From Rhodospirillales bacterium (GTDB lineage: Bacteria; Pseudomonadota; Alphaproteobacteria; Rhodospirillales; Defluviicoccaceae), in NCBI GenBank assembly GCA_016712595.1, contig JADJQT010000001.1:310001-374000 (forward strand): a stretch of 64,000 nt of DNA, read 5' to 3'. The notes under the pieces were generated by a model. The model was not told where the DNA came from, did no database searches, and saw only the letters and a program-made list of their open reading frames with translations. The translations under genes were made by a program, and so were the position numbers. Below, piece by piece: positions 16,629 to 25,184 of this stretch (its first letter is position 1; every line of letters starts with the position of its first letter).

Positions 16629-17185
16629 GCGCCCGCGAAATCTTTTTATCGCTTTATGGCGTGTGGAGACTGGCACACCTCGACAGCGGTGGTCTCGCCT
16701 TCTTCAACCGAACACCAAGCGGCGCCTTGCGCTCGTTCGTGGTGGCGGGGTTCGTCGCGCCGGTTTACGCGCTTGATGTCTTCGTCGGGTTCCGTACCGG
16801 ACAGAAGGTCAGCGTCGTGCCGTACGCGCTCGTCGAACTGATCGCGTACGTCATGGCGTGGGTTGCCTATCCCGTTGTCCTCGAAGCGCTTTCAGATATC
16901 CTTCGCTGTCGCGAGAATTTCGAGGAATACCTTACCGCGTACAACTGGTCGATTGCGCTGCAAAACCTCATTTTCGTACCGCTCGATCTCGTGGTCATGC
17001 TGCGCTTGGTGGGCCCGGATACCGGTCAGGCCCTGTGGCTCGTCGCCTTCCTGGCGATGGGTGGCTTTCTTTGGTTCATCGCCCGCAACGCGCTGCGCGT
17101 GCCGCCGCTCACCGCCGCCGGGCTCGTTCTGCTGGACGTTCTTTTGAGCGTGCTGATCGATGGTATCGCCGCGCGATTGTACTAA
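16622..17185 (+). CDS. Hypothetical inner-membrane protein coupled to dapE
   Basis: 187 residues with four apparent hydrophobic segments: about 38-57 (FVVAGFVAPVYALDVFVGF), 65-92 (VPYALVELIAYVMAWVAYPVV), 139-155 (LWLVAFLAMGGFLWFIA) and 165-183. The start ATGC overlaps the dapE stop (ATGCTGA), which implies translational coupling. I do not recognise a family. Similar unnamed membrane proteins follow dapE in other alphaproteobacteria as far as I recall, but a role in lysine or cell-wall metabolism is only a guess from context. Confidence 0.8.
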   Translation: MLSAREIFLSLYGVWRLAHLDSGGLAFFNRTPSGALRSFVVAGFVAPVYALDVFVGFRTGQKVSVVPYALVELIAYVMAWVAYPVVLEALSDILRCRENFEEYLTAYNWSIALQNLIFVPLDLVVMLRLVGPDTGQALWLVAFLAMGGFLWFIARNALRVPPLTAAGLVLLDVLLSVLIDGIAARLY

Positions 17186-17190
17186 CCTCG

Positions 17191-17210
17191 CGGCTTTTCG
17201 ATTAAAGCCG
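17191..17210. terminator. Hairpin between convergent membrane-protein and SHOCT genes
   Basis: CGGCTTT (17191-17197) pairs with AAAGCCG (17204-17210), loop TCGATT. It overlaps the stop codon of the leftward SHOCT gene (17202-17204) and follows the rightward stop by 6 bases. A/T-rich stem ends supply short T-runs in both directions, so it could act bidirectionally. Confidence 0.5.
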
Positions 17211-18230
17211 GCTCAGCAATTCGGTTTTCTTCGCGGTAAACTCATCTTCGGAAAGAATGCGCTTATCGCGCAGTGCGGCCAGGCGCTCGATCATGGCGAA
17301 GATGTCGTCACTCTTGCTCATGGCTTGCTCCGGTTTTCCCGGCTCCAGACGGGTCTGCTCCGCCGGTGCCGCAGCGAACGCCGGCGCGTCCGGCTTTGGC
17401 GCAACATCCATCGCCGGTGCCCCGGCGACGATGTCCGTCTCCACGGCCGGCTCGGCGCGGTTCAAGTCCATGCCCGCGGCGGGAGGCGGTTCTGCGGGCA
17501 GCTCGTCACGGGCAGCAAGCGGCGACGCCGGTGTTTTCGCGCGTGCCGGTTCGGCCGTGTTTCCATCGCTGGGGTTGCTGACGACCGGCAGATCGGTTAC
17601 GCGCACCAGCCCGAGTTGACTGGTGAATGTCAGCGATGCGTCGCCGCTTTGCTGCTGCGAGACACCCGAAATCCAATGATCCCCGGTATTATAAACCGTC
17701 ACGCGACCGCCGATGTCGATGGCGAGACGTCGGGAATCGGGAAAGTAGGCGTAGCGGATGTTATTCTGTCCGCCAGTCGACGACGGTACGCCGAGATCGC
17801 CCGGCCACCACGTTCCGAAGCTGCCGCTGTCAGCCACATAGAGGCTGACATCGCCGAAGCGGGTCGTGCCAAAGGAAGATCCACCGCCCTGAGACTGTCC
17901 TTGGTAGGAGCCGGTACCTGCGCCCTGGTATTGCGACTGACTTGCCGCCGGAATCGAGGCAAACGGCTGTCGGCCGATCAGATCGGATAATTCTGAGCAG
18001 AGGCCATCGACTTTTGCTTTCAGCCCATGATTGAACATATCGCCAACCATGGTCATTCCGCCACGCGACCATTGACCCATGCCACCGAGATCGGGATGAC
18101 TGAATTGCGCCATTGTCCCACCCCCCGCGACCAGACTCTCCAGCAATGTCGTTACGGCATCCGTGCTGACGGCGTAGCGTCGCGCGAGATCGTCGACGAC
18201 TTGCTGCCCTTCGGGGGTCAACTGCCGCAT
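17202..18230 (-). CDS. SHOCT-domain protein with glycine/serine-rich and proline/alanine-rich linkers
   Basis: 342 residues. The N-terminus (LTPEGQQVVDDLARRYAVSTDAVTTLLESL) is a helical segment. The region 95-215 holds a Q/G/S-rich stretch and a beta-rich part (VSLYVADSGSFGTWWPGDLG to FTSQLGLVRVTDLP). About 80 residues of Pro/Ala/Glu-rich linker follow. The last 40 residues (DDIFAMIERLAALRDKRILSEDEFTAKKTELLSRL) match the SHOCT oligomerisation domain, which usually ends multi-domain bacterial proteins. No enzyme signature or signal peptide is seen. ATG 18230 has GGGAGAGCGG just upstream. Function unknown; it may be a scaffold or stress-related protein. Confidence 0.82.
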   Translation of the reverse strand: MRQLTPEGQQVVDDLARRYAVSTDAVTTLLESLVAGGGTMAQFSHPDLGGMGQWSRGGMTMVGDMFNHGLKAKVDGLCSELSDLIGRQPFASIPAASQSQYQGAGTGSYQGQSQGGGSSFGTTRFGDVSLYVADSGSFGTWWPGDLGVPSSTGGQNNIRYAYFPDSRRLAIDIGGRVTVYNTGDHWISGVSQQQSGDASLTFTSQLGLVRVTDLPVVSNPSDGNTAEPARAKTPASPLAARDELPAEPPPAAGMDLNRAEPAVETDIVAGAPAMDVAPKPDAPAFAAAPAEQTRLEPGKPEQAMSKSDDIFAMIERLAALRDKRILSEDEFTAKKTELLSRL

Positions 18231-18446
18231 TGTCCGCTCTCCCTTTTGGCGAGGTCATTTAGTTGCTGGTTCACGCCATCTGGCCCGCGCGATTTGGCCC
18301 GGTCGCCGCCGGCCCACGCACTCACGAAGAGTGATATACGCGAAGATTGCGCTGGCGCCTCCATCTGTTTTCGTCTGGCCCGGGGGCGTTGGCCAGCGAC
18401 CCGCGGCCCGCGTGGTCTGATCGGCGCGACGCACCGGCCCGGTGCA

Positions 18447-19184
18447 TCAATAGCCGACGCCGGCAAGAGAAAGGCCCTGGGGTGGCGCCGTGGGGCCTCC
18501 GCGCGTGCGATCGCACGCCGCTAGCGCCGCGGCGACGTCGTCGGCCGTCCACTTTCCATCTCCGACGCGTGCCAGCGTGCCGGCGATGATTCTCACCTGG
18601 TTGTGCAAGAATGAACGGGCGCGCGCCTCTATGTGAATTTCGTCGCCCTGCCGACGAACATCGAGCAAGGACAACGACTTTACCGCCGTGCGGGCCTGGC
18701 ATTGGGTTGAGCGGAAGGTCGAAAAATCGTGATGGCCCTCCAAAACGCGCGACGCTCGGACCATCGCGTCGGTATCAAGCGGTTTCGGGATCCACCACAC
18801 ACGCCCGCGCTCCAGGGCGGGAGGCGCGGGCCGATTGAGAATGCGGTAAAGATACTTTCGCTCGATCGCGGAAAAACGCGCGTGGAAGGTTCGATCGCAC
18901 GGCTCGGCGGCGAGCACGACGACCGGCAGGGGCTTGAGGTAAAAATTTATCGCATCACGCACCGTCGACGCCGCAGCCGGCCGGGCAAGGTCGACGTGGG
19001 CGACCTGCGCGGCCGCGTGCACGCCGGCATCGGTTCGCCCCGCTCCATGAACGACGAGACGCTCGTTGCAGAACCGGAGCAAGGCGTCTTCGAGAACCTG
19101 CTGAACGGACCTCCCGTTGTCTTGGCGCTGCCAACCAACGAACGGTGAGCCGTCATATTCGATCGTCAGTCGATAACGAGGCAC
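18447..19184 (-). CDS. truA: tRNA pseudouridine(38-40) synthase
   Basis: TruA isomerises uridines 38-40 in the tRNA anticodon arm. The 245-residue protein begins PRYRLTIEYDGSPFVGWQRQ, has the catalytic Asp in GAGRTDAGVHA, the conserved FHARFSAIERKYLYRI, and ends with the FLHNQVRIIAGTL block. The GTG at 19184 was chosen because similarity starts there; the open frame continues to 19649 but that part is antisense to the rightward gene at 19332. In many alphaproteobacteria truA clusters with dapE; here it converges towards it with the SHOCT gene between. Confidence 0.95.
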   Translation of the reverse strand: MPRYRLTIEYDGSPFVGWQRQDNGRSVQQVLEDALLRFCNERLVVHGAGRTDAGVHAAAQVAHVDLARPAAASTVRDAINFYLKPLPVVVLAAEPCDRTFHARFSAIERKYLYRILNRPAPPALERGRVWWIPKPLDTDAMVRASRVLEGHHDFSTFRSTQCQARTAVKSLSLLDVRRQGDEIHIEARARSFLHNQVRIIAGTLARVGDGKWTADDVAAALAACDRTRGGPTAPPQGLSLAGVGY

Positions 19185-19331
19185 GGGACGGCCTGCGCAA
19201 AGGGTGCGGCCGCCGATGCCAGGCGTCGTCCGCATGCATACGAATTGTAAGGAATTGCTGGCGTATCCTTCGCCAAGCGCTGAAAGCTGACGCACGAGCG
19301 CGCGCCGCAGGCCGGGCTTGGGAACATCCAA

Positions 19332-20378
19332 ATGAAAGAAACCGCGGTCATTGAATCCAACATTCGCGACATCGATCGCGACTCCCTCTATATCCTGCCG
19401 CTGGCGATCATTCCGCTTCAGACACCGGCATTGACACGCGCGCGCCTGATCAAAAACGTGCGTCTCGATAGCGTCATCGAACTCTTCGAAGACGCGAAAT
19501 GCGGCTCCGGCCAAATCGGTATCGAGGACCTGCCGCACCAGTTTGGCTGGCGCGATGTCGGCATGCACCCGGACCTGTTGATTATGCGCAAGCTGGCACA
19601 GCTGCCGAGCTTTGATGTCTACAGCCTGCGCATCCTGCTGCGCCAGCACAACATTCCGGTGAACGATTTCAGCGCGCTTCGTCTCTCAGACACCAAGAAT
19701 AAGGAACTGACCTCCTACATGGTGGCGTTCACCCGCCCGCTAATCGCCAATATCTATGGCGATGCAGACGTCTCGATTCGCGGATTTGAGGATATCATTG
19801 CCCTTTTTCGTGATCCAAACATCAGCAAAGCACTAGAAAAACTGCGCATGATGGCGGCAAAACTCGAAGTCAAGCTTGAAGATATCCCAACATTTCTGGA
19901 AGACTACGGGGATATTTTCTTGTCATTATCTTACTATCGGAGCTGTCTCGACCATATCGAGCCGCTCGTGACCGGCTTTCTCGAATGGCTCGACGAACTG
20001 CGCAAGAGCTGGCCAGTCCAGCGCGATCAGAATATCAACGCGTCGTGCCGGATGATCGAGGAGACGATGAACGCGACGATGCTGGCGATCACAGGCCGGT
20101 TCGAAAGCTTCGATCGCAGCACCAAGGATCTTTGGGATCATGTCTCGGCCGACCGGTTCCGCAAGGTGGAGACAATGATCAAAAGCTATCACACCACAAT
20201 TGGCGGCGTGTTGTGCGCGTTGACGGTAAAGATGGAGGCGTGGGCGCGAACCTTCTCGCACAAAAAGGCGGGCGGGCCAGCGAAACGCGCTGAATTCATC
20301 ATGACCAGCATGCGCCAGGGTATGGAAAAGATTCAAAACATTGAGGATTCGGCACCGGCGCTCACGCAACTCCGCTGA
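19332..20378 (+). CDS. Conserved-looking hypothetical protein, mostly helical
   Basis: 348 residues, cytoplasmic by composition, no signal peptide or clear membrane segment. The start ATG 19332 agrees with a change in base composition and follows the divergent truA by about 150 bases. The sequence (RDIDRDSLYILPLAIIPLQTPALTRARLIKN to IYGDADVSIRGFEDIIALF and YRSCLDHIEPLVTGFLEWLDEL) has regular hydrophobic spacing typical of a helical domain. No catalytic motif is seen. I do not recognise a family; similar lone genes probably exist in Rhodospirillales. A regulatory or structural role cannot be told apart. Confidence 0.8.
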   Translation: MKETAVIESNIRDIDRDSLYILPLAIIPLQTPALTRARLIKNVRLDSVIELFEDAKCGSGQIGIEDLPHQFGWRDVGMHPDLLIMRKLAQLPSFDVYSLRILLRQHNIPVNDFSALRLSDTKNKELTSYMVAFTRPLIANIYGDADVSIRGFEDIIALFRDPNISKALEKLRMMAAKLEVKLEDIPTFLEDYGDIFLSLSYYRSCLDHIEPLVTGFLEWLDELRKSWPVQRDQNINASCRMIEETMNATMLAITGRFESFDRSTKDLWDHVSADRFRKVETMIKSYHTTIGGVLCALTVKMEAWARTFSHKKAGGPAKRAEFIMTSMRQGMEKIQNIEDSAPALTQLR

Positions 20379-20546
20379 TGCTACTCCAGCGTGGCCCGAA
20401 CAGGGAGAGGCACCCGGACATCCGTATGGCATTGCTCGATTTGGCGCAAGCCATCTGTTCATCCCCGGTGACCTTGACTAAGATGCGTCATAATCGGCCA
20501 ACGCGGTCAACAAGAGCAGCGTTCAGGGCGAACGCGGGCATCAGAT

Positions 20547-21539
20547 ATGAGCGACGACTACCTGCTCTCACATTCCCGACTGGTCACGCGGGACCTGGAC
20601 GAGGCACGTTCATACATCGCCGGGGCGTGGGAGCGACATACGTCGGAACTCCGCCATGGCCGCACGATCCTGATGGACTGGCGCCAAGCCGACTTCGGTA
20701 ACTCTTCACTCAGCTTTATCGACAGTGACGGGCCGATTCGGGCCCTGTGTGTCCCTGTCAGCAGATTTTATACCTTCAGCATGCACGAAAGCGGCGCCGT
20801 CGATCACGTCATCGATGGTCAACCAATCACGTCCTCGCCGGAGAGAGCGGTGCTCTACGCGCCGGGGCAGACTTTGTTGATGGACACGCACCGGGTGCGT
20901 CGCCTGCGGGTCAGTCTCGGCCAAGACCTCGTTCAATCGGCCTTTGCCCGTCGCCTTGACGGTGGCGTCCCCGATTCGAACAAATGGGCCGCGGGGTTTG
21001 CGACCAAAGCTCCAGCCGTCGCGACATTGCGCTCCTTGTGCCAGTGGCTCGCCCGTGAATTCGATCGGCCAATGACGCCGCTGCTGCAAAATCGGGCATG
21101 TGCCCTTCGCTTCGAGCGAGTGCTCCTCAGCCTGCTGCTTGACGTGCTCGTGCCACAGGACGTGGCTTCGGCGCGGCGCTCTGAAGACCTCGACGCGGCG
21201 CAACTCCGGCGGGTCGAGGAATGGCTCGACTCGCACTGCGCCGACGCAATTACCGTCGATGATCTGGCGGTCATCGCCGGGGTAAGCGTGCGCGCCCTGC
21301 GACGAGGGTTCCAACGACTTCGCGGCTGCACGCCATCGGAAGCCATCCAGCGCCGCAGGCTCGATCATGTTCGGCATGCGCTTCGTGGCGGCGGGCCGGA
21401 GGTCAACGTCACGCGCGCGGCAATGGATGCGGGCTTTTTCCATCTCGGCCGCTTTGCCATGCGGTACTCGCAGGTTTTCGGCGAGAAGCCATCTGATACG
21501 CTTGCGCGACATCGGCGTCGGCCGAGGGACCCTCGGTGA
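20547..21539 (+). CDS. AraC-family transcriptional regulator, first of a tandem pair
   Basis: 330 residues. The N-terminal domain (about 1-200) resembles the AraC-binding-like domain of AraC_binding_2 (LVTRDLDEARSYI, FYTFSMHESGAVDHVIDG, AVLYAPGQTLLMD), which senses small molecules or mediates dimerisation. The C-terminal domain (about 225-325) has two helix-turn-helix units: ITVDDLAVIAGVSVRALRRGFQRLRGCTPSEAI, then VTRAAMDAGFFHLGRFAMRYSQVFGEKPSDTL. It probably activates a catabolic operon, but no target lies next to it. A second, similar regulator follows 28 bases downstream. The native ligand is unknown. Confidence 0.92.
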   Translation: MSDDYLLSHSRLVTRDLDEARSYIAGAWERHTSELRHGRTILMDWRQADFGNSSLSFIDSDGPIRALCVPVSRFYTFSMHESGAVDHVIDGQPITSSPERAVLYAPGQTLLMDTHRVRRLRVSLGQDLVQSAFARRLDGGVPDSNKWAAGFATKAPAVATLRSLCQWLAREFDRPMTPLLQNRACALRFERVLLSLLLDVLVPQDVASARRSEDLDAAQLRRVEEWLDSHCADAITVDDLAVIAGVSVRALRRGFQRLRGCTPSEAIQRRRLDHVRHALRGGGPEVNVTRAAMDAGFFHLGRFAMRYSQVFGEKPSDTLARHRRRPRDPR

Positions 21540-21567
21540 TTCTCCTTCTGTCCGGCATGCGGCGCAG

Positions 21568-22707
21568 ATGAGCGGTCATCTTCTCAACACGCATTGCAAG
21601 ATGGTCACCAACGACCTCGACGAGGCGCGGGAGACTGTTGGTCGGATGTGGGAGAGGCACGAATCGTGGCTGCGGCGTGGGCGGAGCTATTCGCTGCGTT
21701 GGCACCTCGCCACGCTCGATCGCACCACGCTCACCTATGGCGATAACGAAACCCCAATTCACGTGAATTGTGGTCCCGTCACCGACACGTTTCATCTGAC
21801 CTTCCACGAAGCCGGCGGCATCCATCATCGTATCAATGGCCATGAAGCGGTCTCGTCGACGACGAGCGTGGTGTTGCAGGCACCAGGGCAGCAACTGCAG
21901 CTCGACATCGAACCGTTCAAAATTTTGCTTCTCAGTTTTGATGGCACCTTTGTGAAAAAGGCCCTGGCGCGTCACGGCTTGCGCCAGATGCCGCCGTTTG
22001 AGAGCTGGGCGGCCGCGATTCCTCTCGCCCATCCGGCAATGACGACGCTGCAGAGCCTTTGTCGCTGGATGGGACAGGAGTTGGACGTCGCTGATTCGCA
22101 CCTCCTTGCCTCGCGCACCGCATTGCAGCATCTGGAGCGCTCGTTGCTCTCGTTGTTCATCGAGTGCTTGGCCGACCTGCGGCCATCCGCCAATAGATGG
22201 ATCGATGATCTGGCGGCCCAGCAGTTGCAGCGAATCGAGGCGTGGCTCGATTCGCATTTTGCCGAGCCCATAGGAGTTGAAGATCTTGCCGCGATTGGCA
22301 ACGTCAGTGTGCGGACAGTACAAAATACCTTTCGCCGGCTGCGCGGATGTACACCGATGCAGGCCGTTGCACAGCGTCGAATGGCGAATGCCCGCAATGC
22401 TCTGCTGCGTGCCGAAGACACGACCACCGTTACTCAGGTTGCCAGCGACTGCGGGTTTTTTCATTTTGGCCGTTTTTCCGCCAGCTATGCCGAGCGATAC
22501 GGCGAACGGCCGTCGGAAACACTTTCACGAGCTCGGCGCAGTCATGGAGCTGCACTGGCGGTTGTTCCGGACGCGGCAGCGGCATTATCCAGATTACGAA
22601 AAATCGCGAATTGCTCCATAGCGGATAGCGCCGGGCCGTCGCTCGTGGGAACATCTGGCCTGTCGCCGGTATTGCCGGCAACGCGCAAAAGAGCAGAGGT
22701 CGGGTGA
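21568..22707 (+). CDS. AraC-family transcriptional regulator, second of a tandem pair
   Basis: 379 residues from ATG 21568. It follows the layout of the preceding gene: N-terminal domain (MVTNDLDEARETVGRMWERHESWLRRGR, FHLTFHEAGGIHHRINGHE, VVLQAPGQQLQLD) and C-terminal double helix-turn-helix (IGVEDLAAIGNVSVRTVQNTFRRLRGCTPMQAV, then VTQVASDCGFFHFGRFSASYAERYGERPSETL). The RLRGCTP and ERPSETL-type signatures are shared, pointing to an old tandem duplication. It has a tail of about 60 extra residues. The gap of 28 bases suggests one transcript with the first regulator. Confidence 0.92.
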   Translation: MSGHLLNTHCKMVTNDLDEARETVGRMWERHESWLRRGRSYSLRWHLATLDRTTLTYGDNETPIHVNCGPVTDTFHLTFHEAGGIHHRINGHEAVSSTTSVVLQAPGQQLQLDIEPFKILLLSFDGTFVKKALARHGLRQMPPFESWAAAIPLAHPAMTTLQSLCRWMGQELDVADSHLLASRTALQHLERSLLSLFIECLADLRPSANRWIDDLAAQQLQRIEAWLDSHFAEPIGVEDLAAIGNVSVRTVQNTFRRLRGCTPMQAVAQRRMANARNALLRAEDTTTVTQVASDCGFFHFGRFSASYAERYGERPSETLSRARRSHGAALAVVPDAAAALSRLRKIANCSIADSAGPSLVGTSGLSPVLPATRKRAEVG

Positions 22708-22942
22708 GACCTGCTCCGTGCGCGATGGCAGAATTGAGGGCTGCCGGGCCGCGCCTAGGGGGGTGAGCGGCACGGCCCGGCTCCTGGAACGGTTGGGTGG
22801 TTGCCCCGTGGGGGGTGTAGGGGCATCCCCGTATCCAGGCGTCGACAGGTTGACTGAAGCGGACGCTTTGGTACAGAGAAAAAACAACGCGCGACGCATC
22901 TTTCATCATGTTGTGATCGGCGTTGGAAAAAACCGCGCGCCG

Positions 22943-22962
22943 GACCCCTCACCTAAGGGGTC
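22943..22962 (-). terminator. Probable terminator of the DUF4157 gene
   Basis: On the minus strand GACCCCT (22962-22956) pairs with AGGGGTC (22949-22943) around TAGGTG, which includes the stop codon of the gene. A run of six T follows about ten bases further on. The spacing is longer than ideal. Confidence 0.45.
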
Positions 22963-23882
22963 AGGGACGCAGCCTCCGTGCCATAAACCTTGCCAGTATG
23001 CTCCAGCACCCACATCCTGAATCGAGCGGTCTCTTGCCAAGCGTTGTCCTCAACGACTTGGCTGTCCGCGACATAGTGCTTGGCGAATCCTTCGATTCCC
23101 CATTGATCGTACTGTTGAACATGCCTGAGCTCGTGCGCCCAGATCGCCGCGTCCTGACTGACTGCAGCATCTCGGAAGACGACAATGTCGCTGAGCGCGA
23201 TCGCTCGCGTGTCCAGCATATCGAACGCGGTCGATTTCAGCGACCGAGGTGCTGACCAGCCGATTCGATACCGCACCCGGTTGAGCAGGTCGTCAGGAAA
23301 GAACCCGCGGAGACTGCGGCGGATTGCTGCGGGCATGGGGGCAACGCCGTCGACAAGCGCCTCACTGCGCCACGCGACGATCTCGCGCGCCAGCAGTGGC
23401 GCCCCGAAGGCAACGGACCTTTCCTTGACTTGCGTCCATGCGGACATACCGACACCGGTTAAATCGTCCACCCAGGCGCGCAGGGCGGGGGTGGGATCGC
23501 GGGACTGCACCGCGTTGGGGTCCGGTTGTCCTGCCCGCCGTTCGATAGCGTATGGCTCCCGCTCGGACAGGCTTGCGGCCTCCGCGGCAATCGCCGGCAG
23601 AATGGCGACGAGGACACACCCCGCCCGCAACCCGATTTCAAGGCGTCTGCCGGCCCACCGCGGTACATAAATGCGGGCCAGCCAGGCGAATATGGCGCTC
23701 ACGATTTTCAAGACGGACGATACCGTTCCTCGCCGTCCCGCGACTTCGCCGCTCGGAGTGCCCAGCTTTGGCCACGGATAATTTGAAGCGGGCGGCGGCG
23801 CCAGCGGGAATCCTTGAGAAGCGCCCATAGATTGGAATCCGGTTAAGCACGCCATAGGTATCATCTGTTCGCGAATTGCCAT
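22953..23882 (-). CDS. DUF4157 (eCIS core-like) metalloprotease-like protein
   Basis: About 309 residues from ATG 23882; starts at TTG 23909 and GTG 23702 are possible, the last placing a hydrophobic segment (LRAGCVLVAILPAIAAEAASL) near the N-terminus as a signal or anchor. The C-terminal half has DTRAIALSDIVVFRDAAVSQDAAIWAHELRHVQQYDQWGIEGFAKHYV, with an HELRH zinc-binding motif as in DUF4157 proteins. This fold appears alone, as here, or as a domain in contractile injection system cargo. No such system is seen nearby. Catalysis is inferred from HExxH only. Confidence 0.78.
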   Translation of the reverse strand: MAIREQMIPMACLTGFQSMGASQGFPLAPPPASNYPWPKLGTPSGEVAGRRGTVSSVLKIVSAIFAWLARIYVPRWAGRRLEIGLRAGCVLVAILPAIAAEAASLSEREPYAIERRAGQPDPNAVQSRDPTPALRAWVDDLTGVGMSAWTQVKERSVAFGAPLLAREIVAWRSEALVDGVAPMPAAIRRSLRGFFPDDLLNRVRYRIGWSAPRSLKSTAFDMLDTRAIALSDIVVFRDAAVSQDAAIWAHELRHVQQYDQWGIEGFAKHYVADSQVVEDNAWQETARFRMWVLEHTGKVYGTEAASLTP

Positions 23883-24116
23883 GTGTTCGCGGGGGGGGGG
23901 CGAAATCAATCCTCAGGAGATAGACGTGATGCTGGGCGCCGTGCAGGTCAAGCGCAACGCAGCGGACGATTGCACCGAATCTGCGTGGCTCCGGAAGACG
24001 GCACGCTCTTGCCAGGCATCGAGCATCGCGCCCGGGAAAGGCACGCCGCGGACGGTTGGGATGCGATGATCGCAACGGAACGTGAGCGGAGTGGCGCACG
24101 AGCGGAGGCGGATTTT

Positions 24117-24560
24117 ATGTCGTTGTTAAGCTTGGTGTTGAACATCTTGTGGGTCGTAACCGGTGGCGTGTGGATGGCGGCGGGCTGGTTCTTGGCGGCG
24201 CTGATCATGGCGGTGACGATTATCGGCCTGCCGTGGGCGCGGGCGGCGCTTAATATCGCCGGCTATACACTTCTGCCGTTCGGCCACGTCGCCTTGCCCC
24301 GCGACCAACTAACCGGGCGCGAGGACTTCGGCACCGGACCCCTGGGTCTACTCGGCAATCTCATCTGGCTCGTTCTCGCCGGCTGGTGGCTTGCGCTCGG
24401 TCACCTCGTCATTGCCATCGGTCTGGCGCTGACGTTGATCGGCATTCCCTTCGCATGGGCACACGCGAAGCTCGCCGTTCTGTCGCTGTGGCCGGTCGGC
24501 AAGGTGATCATTACCGTCGACGAGGCGGATCGCCTTCGCCTCGCCACTCGCCGGTCATAA
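24117..24560 (+). CDS. YccF-family inner-membrane protein
   Basis: 147 residues with two copies of the YccF (DUF307) repeat: LLSLVLNILWVVTGGVWMAAGWFLAALIMAVTIIGLPWARAALNIAGYTLLPFG, and again LLGNLIWLVLAGWWLALGHLVIAIGLALTLIGIPFAWAHAKLAVLSLWPVGK. Four hydrophobic segments are apparent. The function of the family is not known. ATG 24117 has GCGGAGGCGG about seven bases upstream and starts the family similarity; the open frame continues upstream to 23883 without a ribosome-binding site. Confidence 0.88.
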   Translation: MSLLSLVLNILWVVTGGVWMAAGWFLAALIMAVTIIGLPWARAALNIAGYTLLPFGHVALPRDQLTGREDFGTGPLGLLGNLIWLVLAGWWLALGHLVIAIGLALTLIGIPFAWAHAKLAVLSLWPVGKVIITVDEADRLRLATRRS

Positions 24561-24630
24561 CGCGCGGGTCTTGTGCTGTGCCGTTCCGCCAGCGGGCGGC
24601 AATGCTACAGGCGGTGCGGCGGATCGCCGG

Positions 24631-24948
24631 CTAGCGGTAGCGAGTGCTGTTATTCCAGTAGAGATGCTGGTTGTCCGGACCGCCGATCTTTGCGGGATCG
24701 AGGTACTGACCGCCGAAATTATTCGGCCGGGTCGCGCCAAACGATATTCCCCGATCCGCTTGACCGGAATTGGACGTCCCACTCGAGTTCGGGTCTGCGA
24801 GCCGTTTGTATTGCTCGTCAGGATCGTCGAACTGGGCAGCGTTGCCGGTCCCGTGCTGAAGCGGATCAATCGTGAACGCCTTCGCAGACGGTACGGCAAG
24901 CAAGAAAGCGATGGCGAAACTCGCTAAGGGAATCCTGAGACGCTTCAT
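24631..24948 (-). CDS. Small secreted protein of unknown function
   Basis: 105 residues. The signal peptide is clear (KRLRIPLASFAIAFLLAVPSAKA). The mature part is polar and Asn/Asp/Gly-rich, with FDDPDEQYKRLADP and GQYLDPAKIGGPDNQHLYWNN. It has no cysteine and probably little fixed structure. ATG 24948 follows GGGAGGGCTTG at good spacing. I recall proteins of this kind as unnamed periplasmic proteins in alphaproteobacteria, but no function is known to me. It converges with the YccF gene, whose stop is 70 bases away. Confidence 0.72.
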   Translation of the reverse strand: MKRLRIPLASFAIAFLLAVPSAKAFTIDPLQHGTGNAAQFDDPDEQYKRLADPNSSGTSNSGQADRGISFGATRPNNFGGQYLDPAKIGGPDNQHLYWNNSTRYR

Positions 24949-25184
24949 CAAGCCCTCCCGGAATATCCTTCCGGCGTGCACAAGGCGAACCGGAACCAAC
25001 GATCGCCGCACACAGCCGCAAGCGTCGGTTCCGCATCTTCCCAAAGATGGGATATTCCCATCCTATTGCCAAGAAGATGAATGCACCAGCACTACTCGCA
25101 CTCGCGGGCAGGGGCAAGTCTCAGTTGAGCGGCGTCGGCATGGACGTGTCAACGGGGGTATGGCCCTTGCTGAGAGCGATGGTC

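Noticed and set aside
19185..19649. N-terminal extension of truA
   Set aside because: TruA similarity begins at GTG 19184; the extension is antisense to the gene at 19332.
22708..22952. Possible structured RNA after the second AraC gene
   Set aside because: Several G- and C-runs could pair, but no known riboswitch or RNA family signature is seen.
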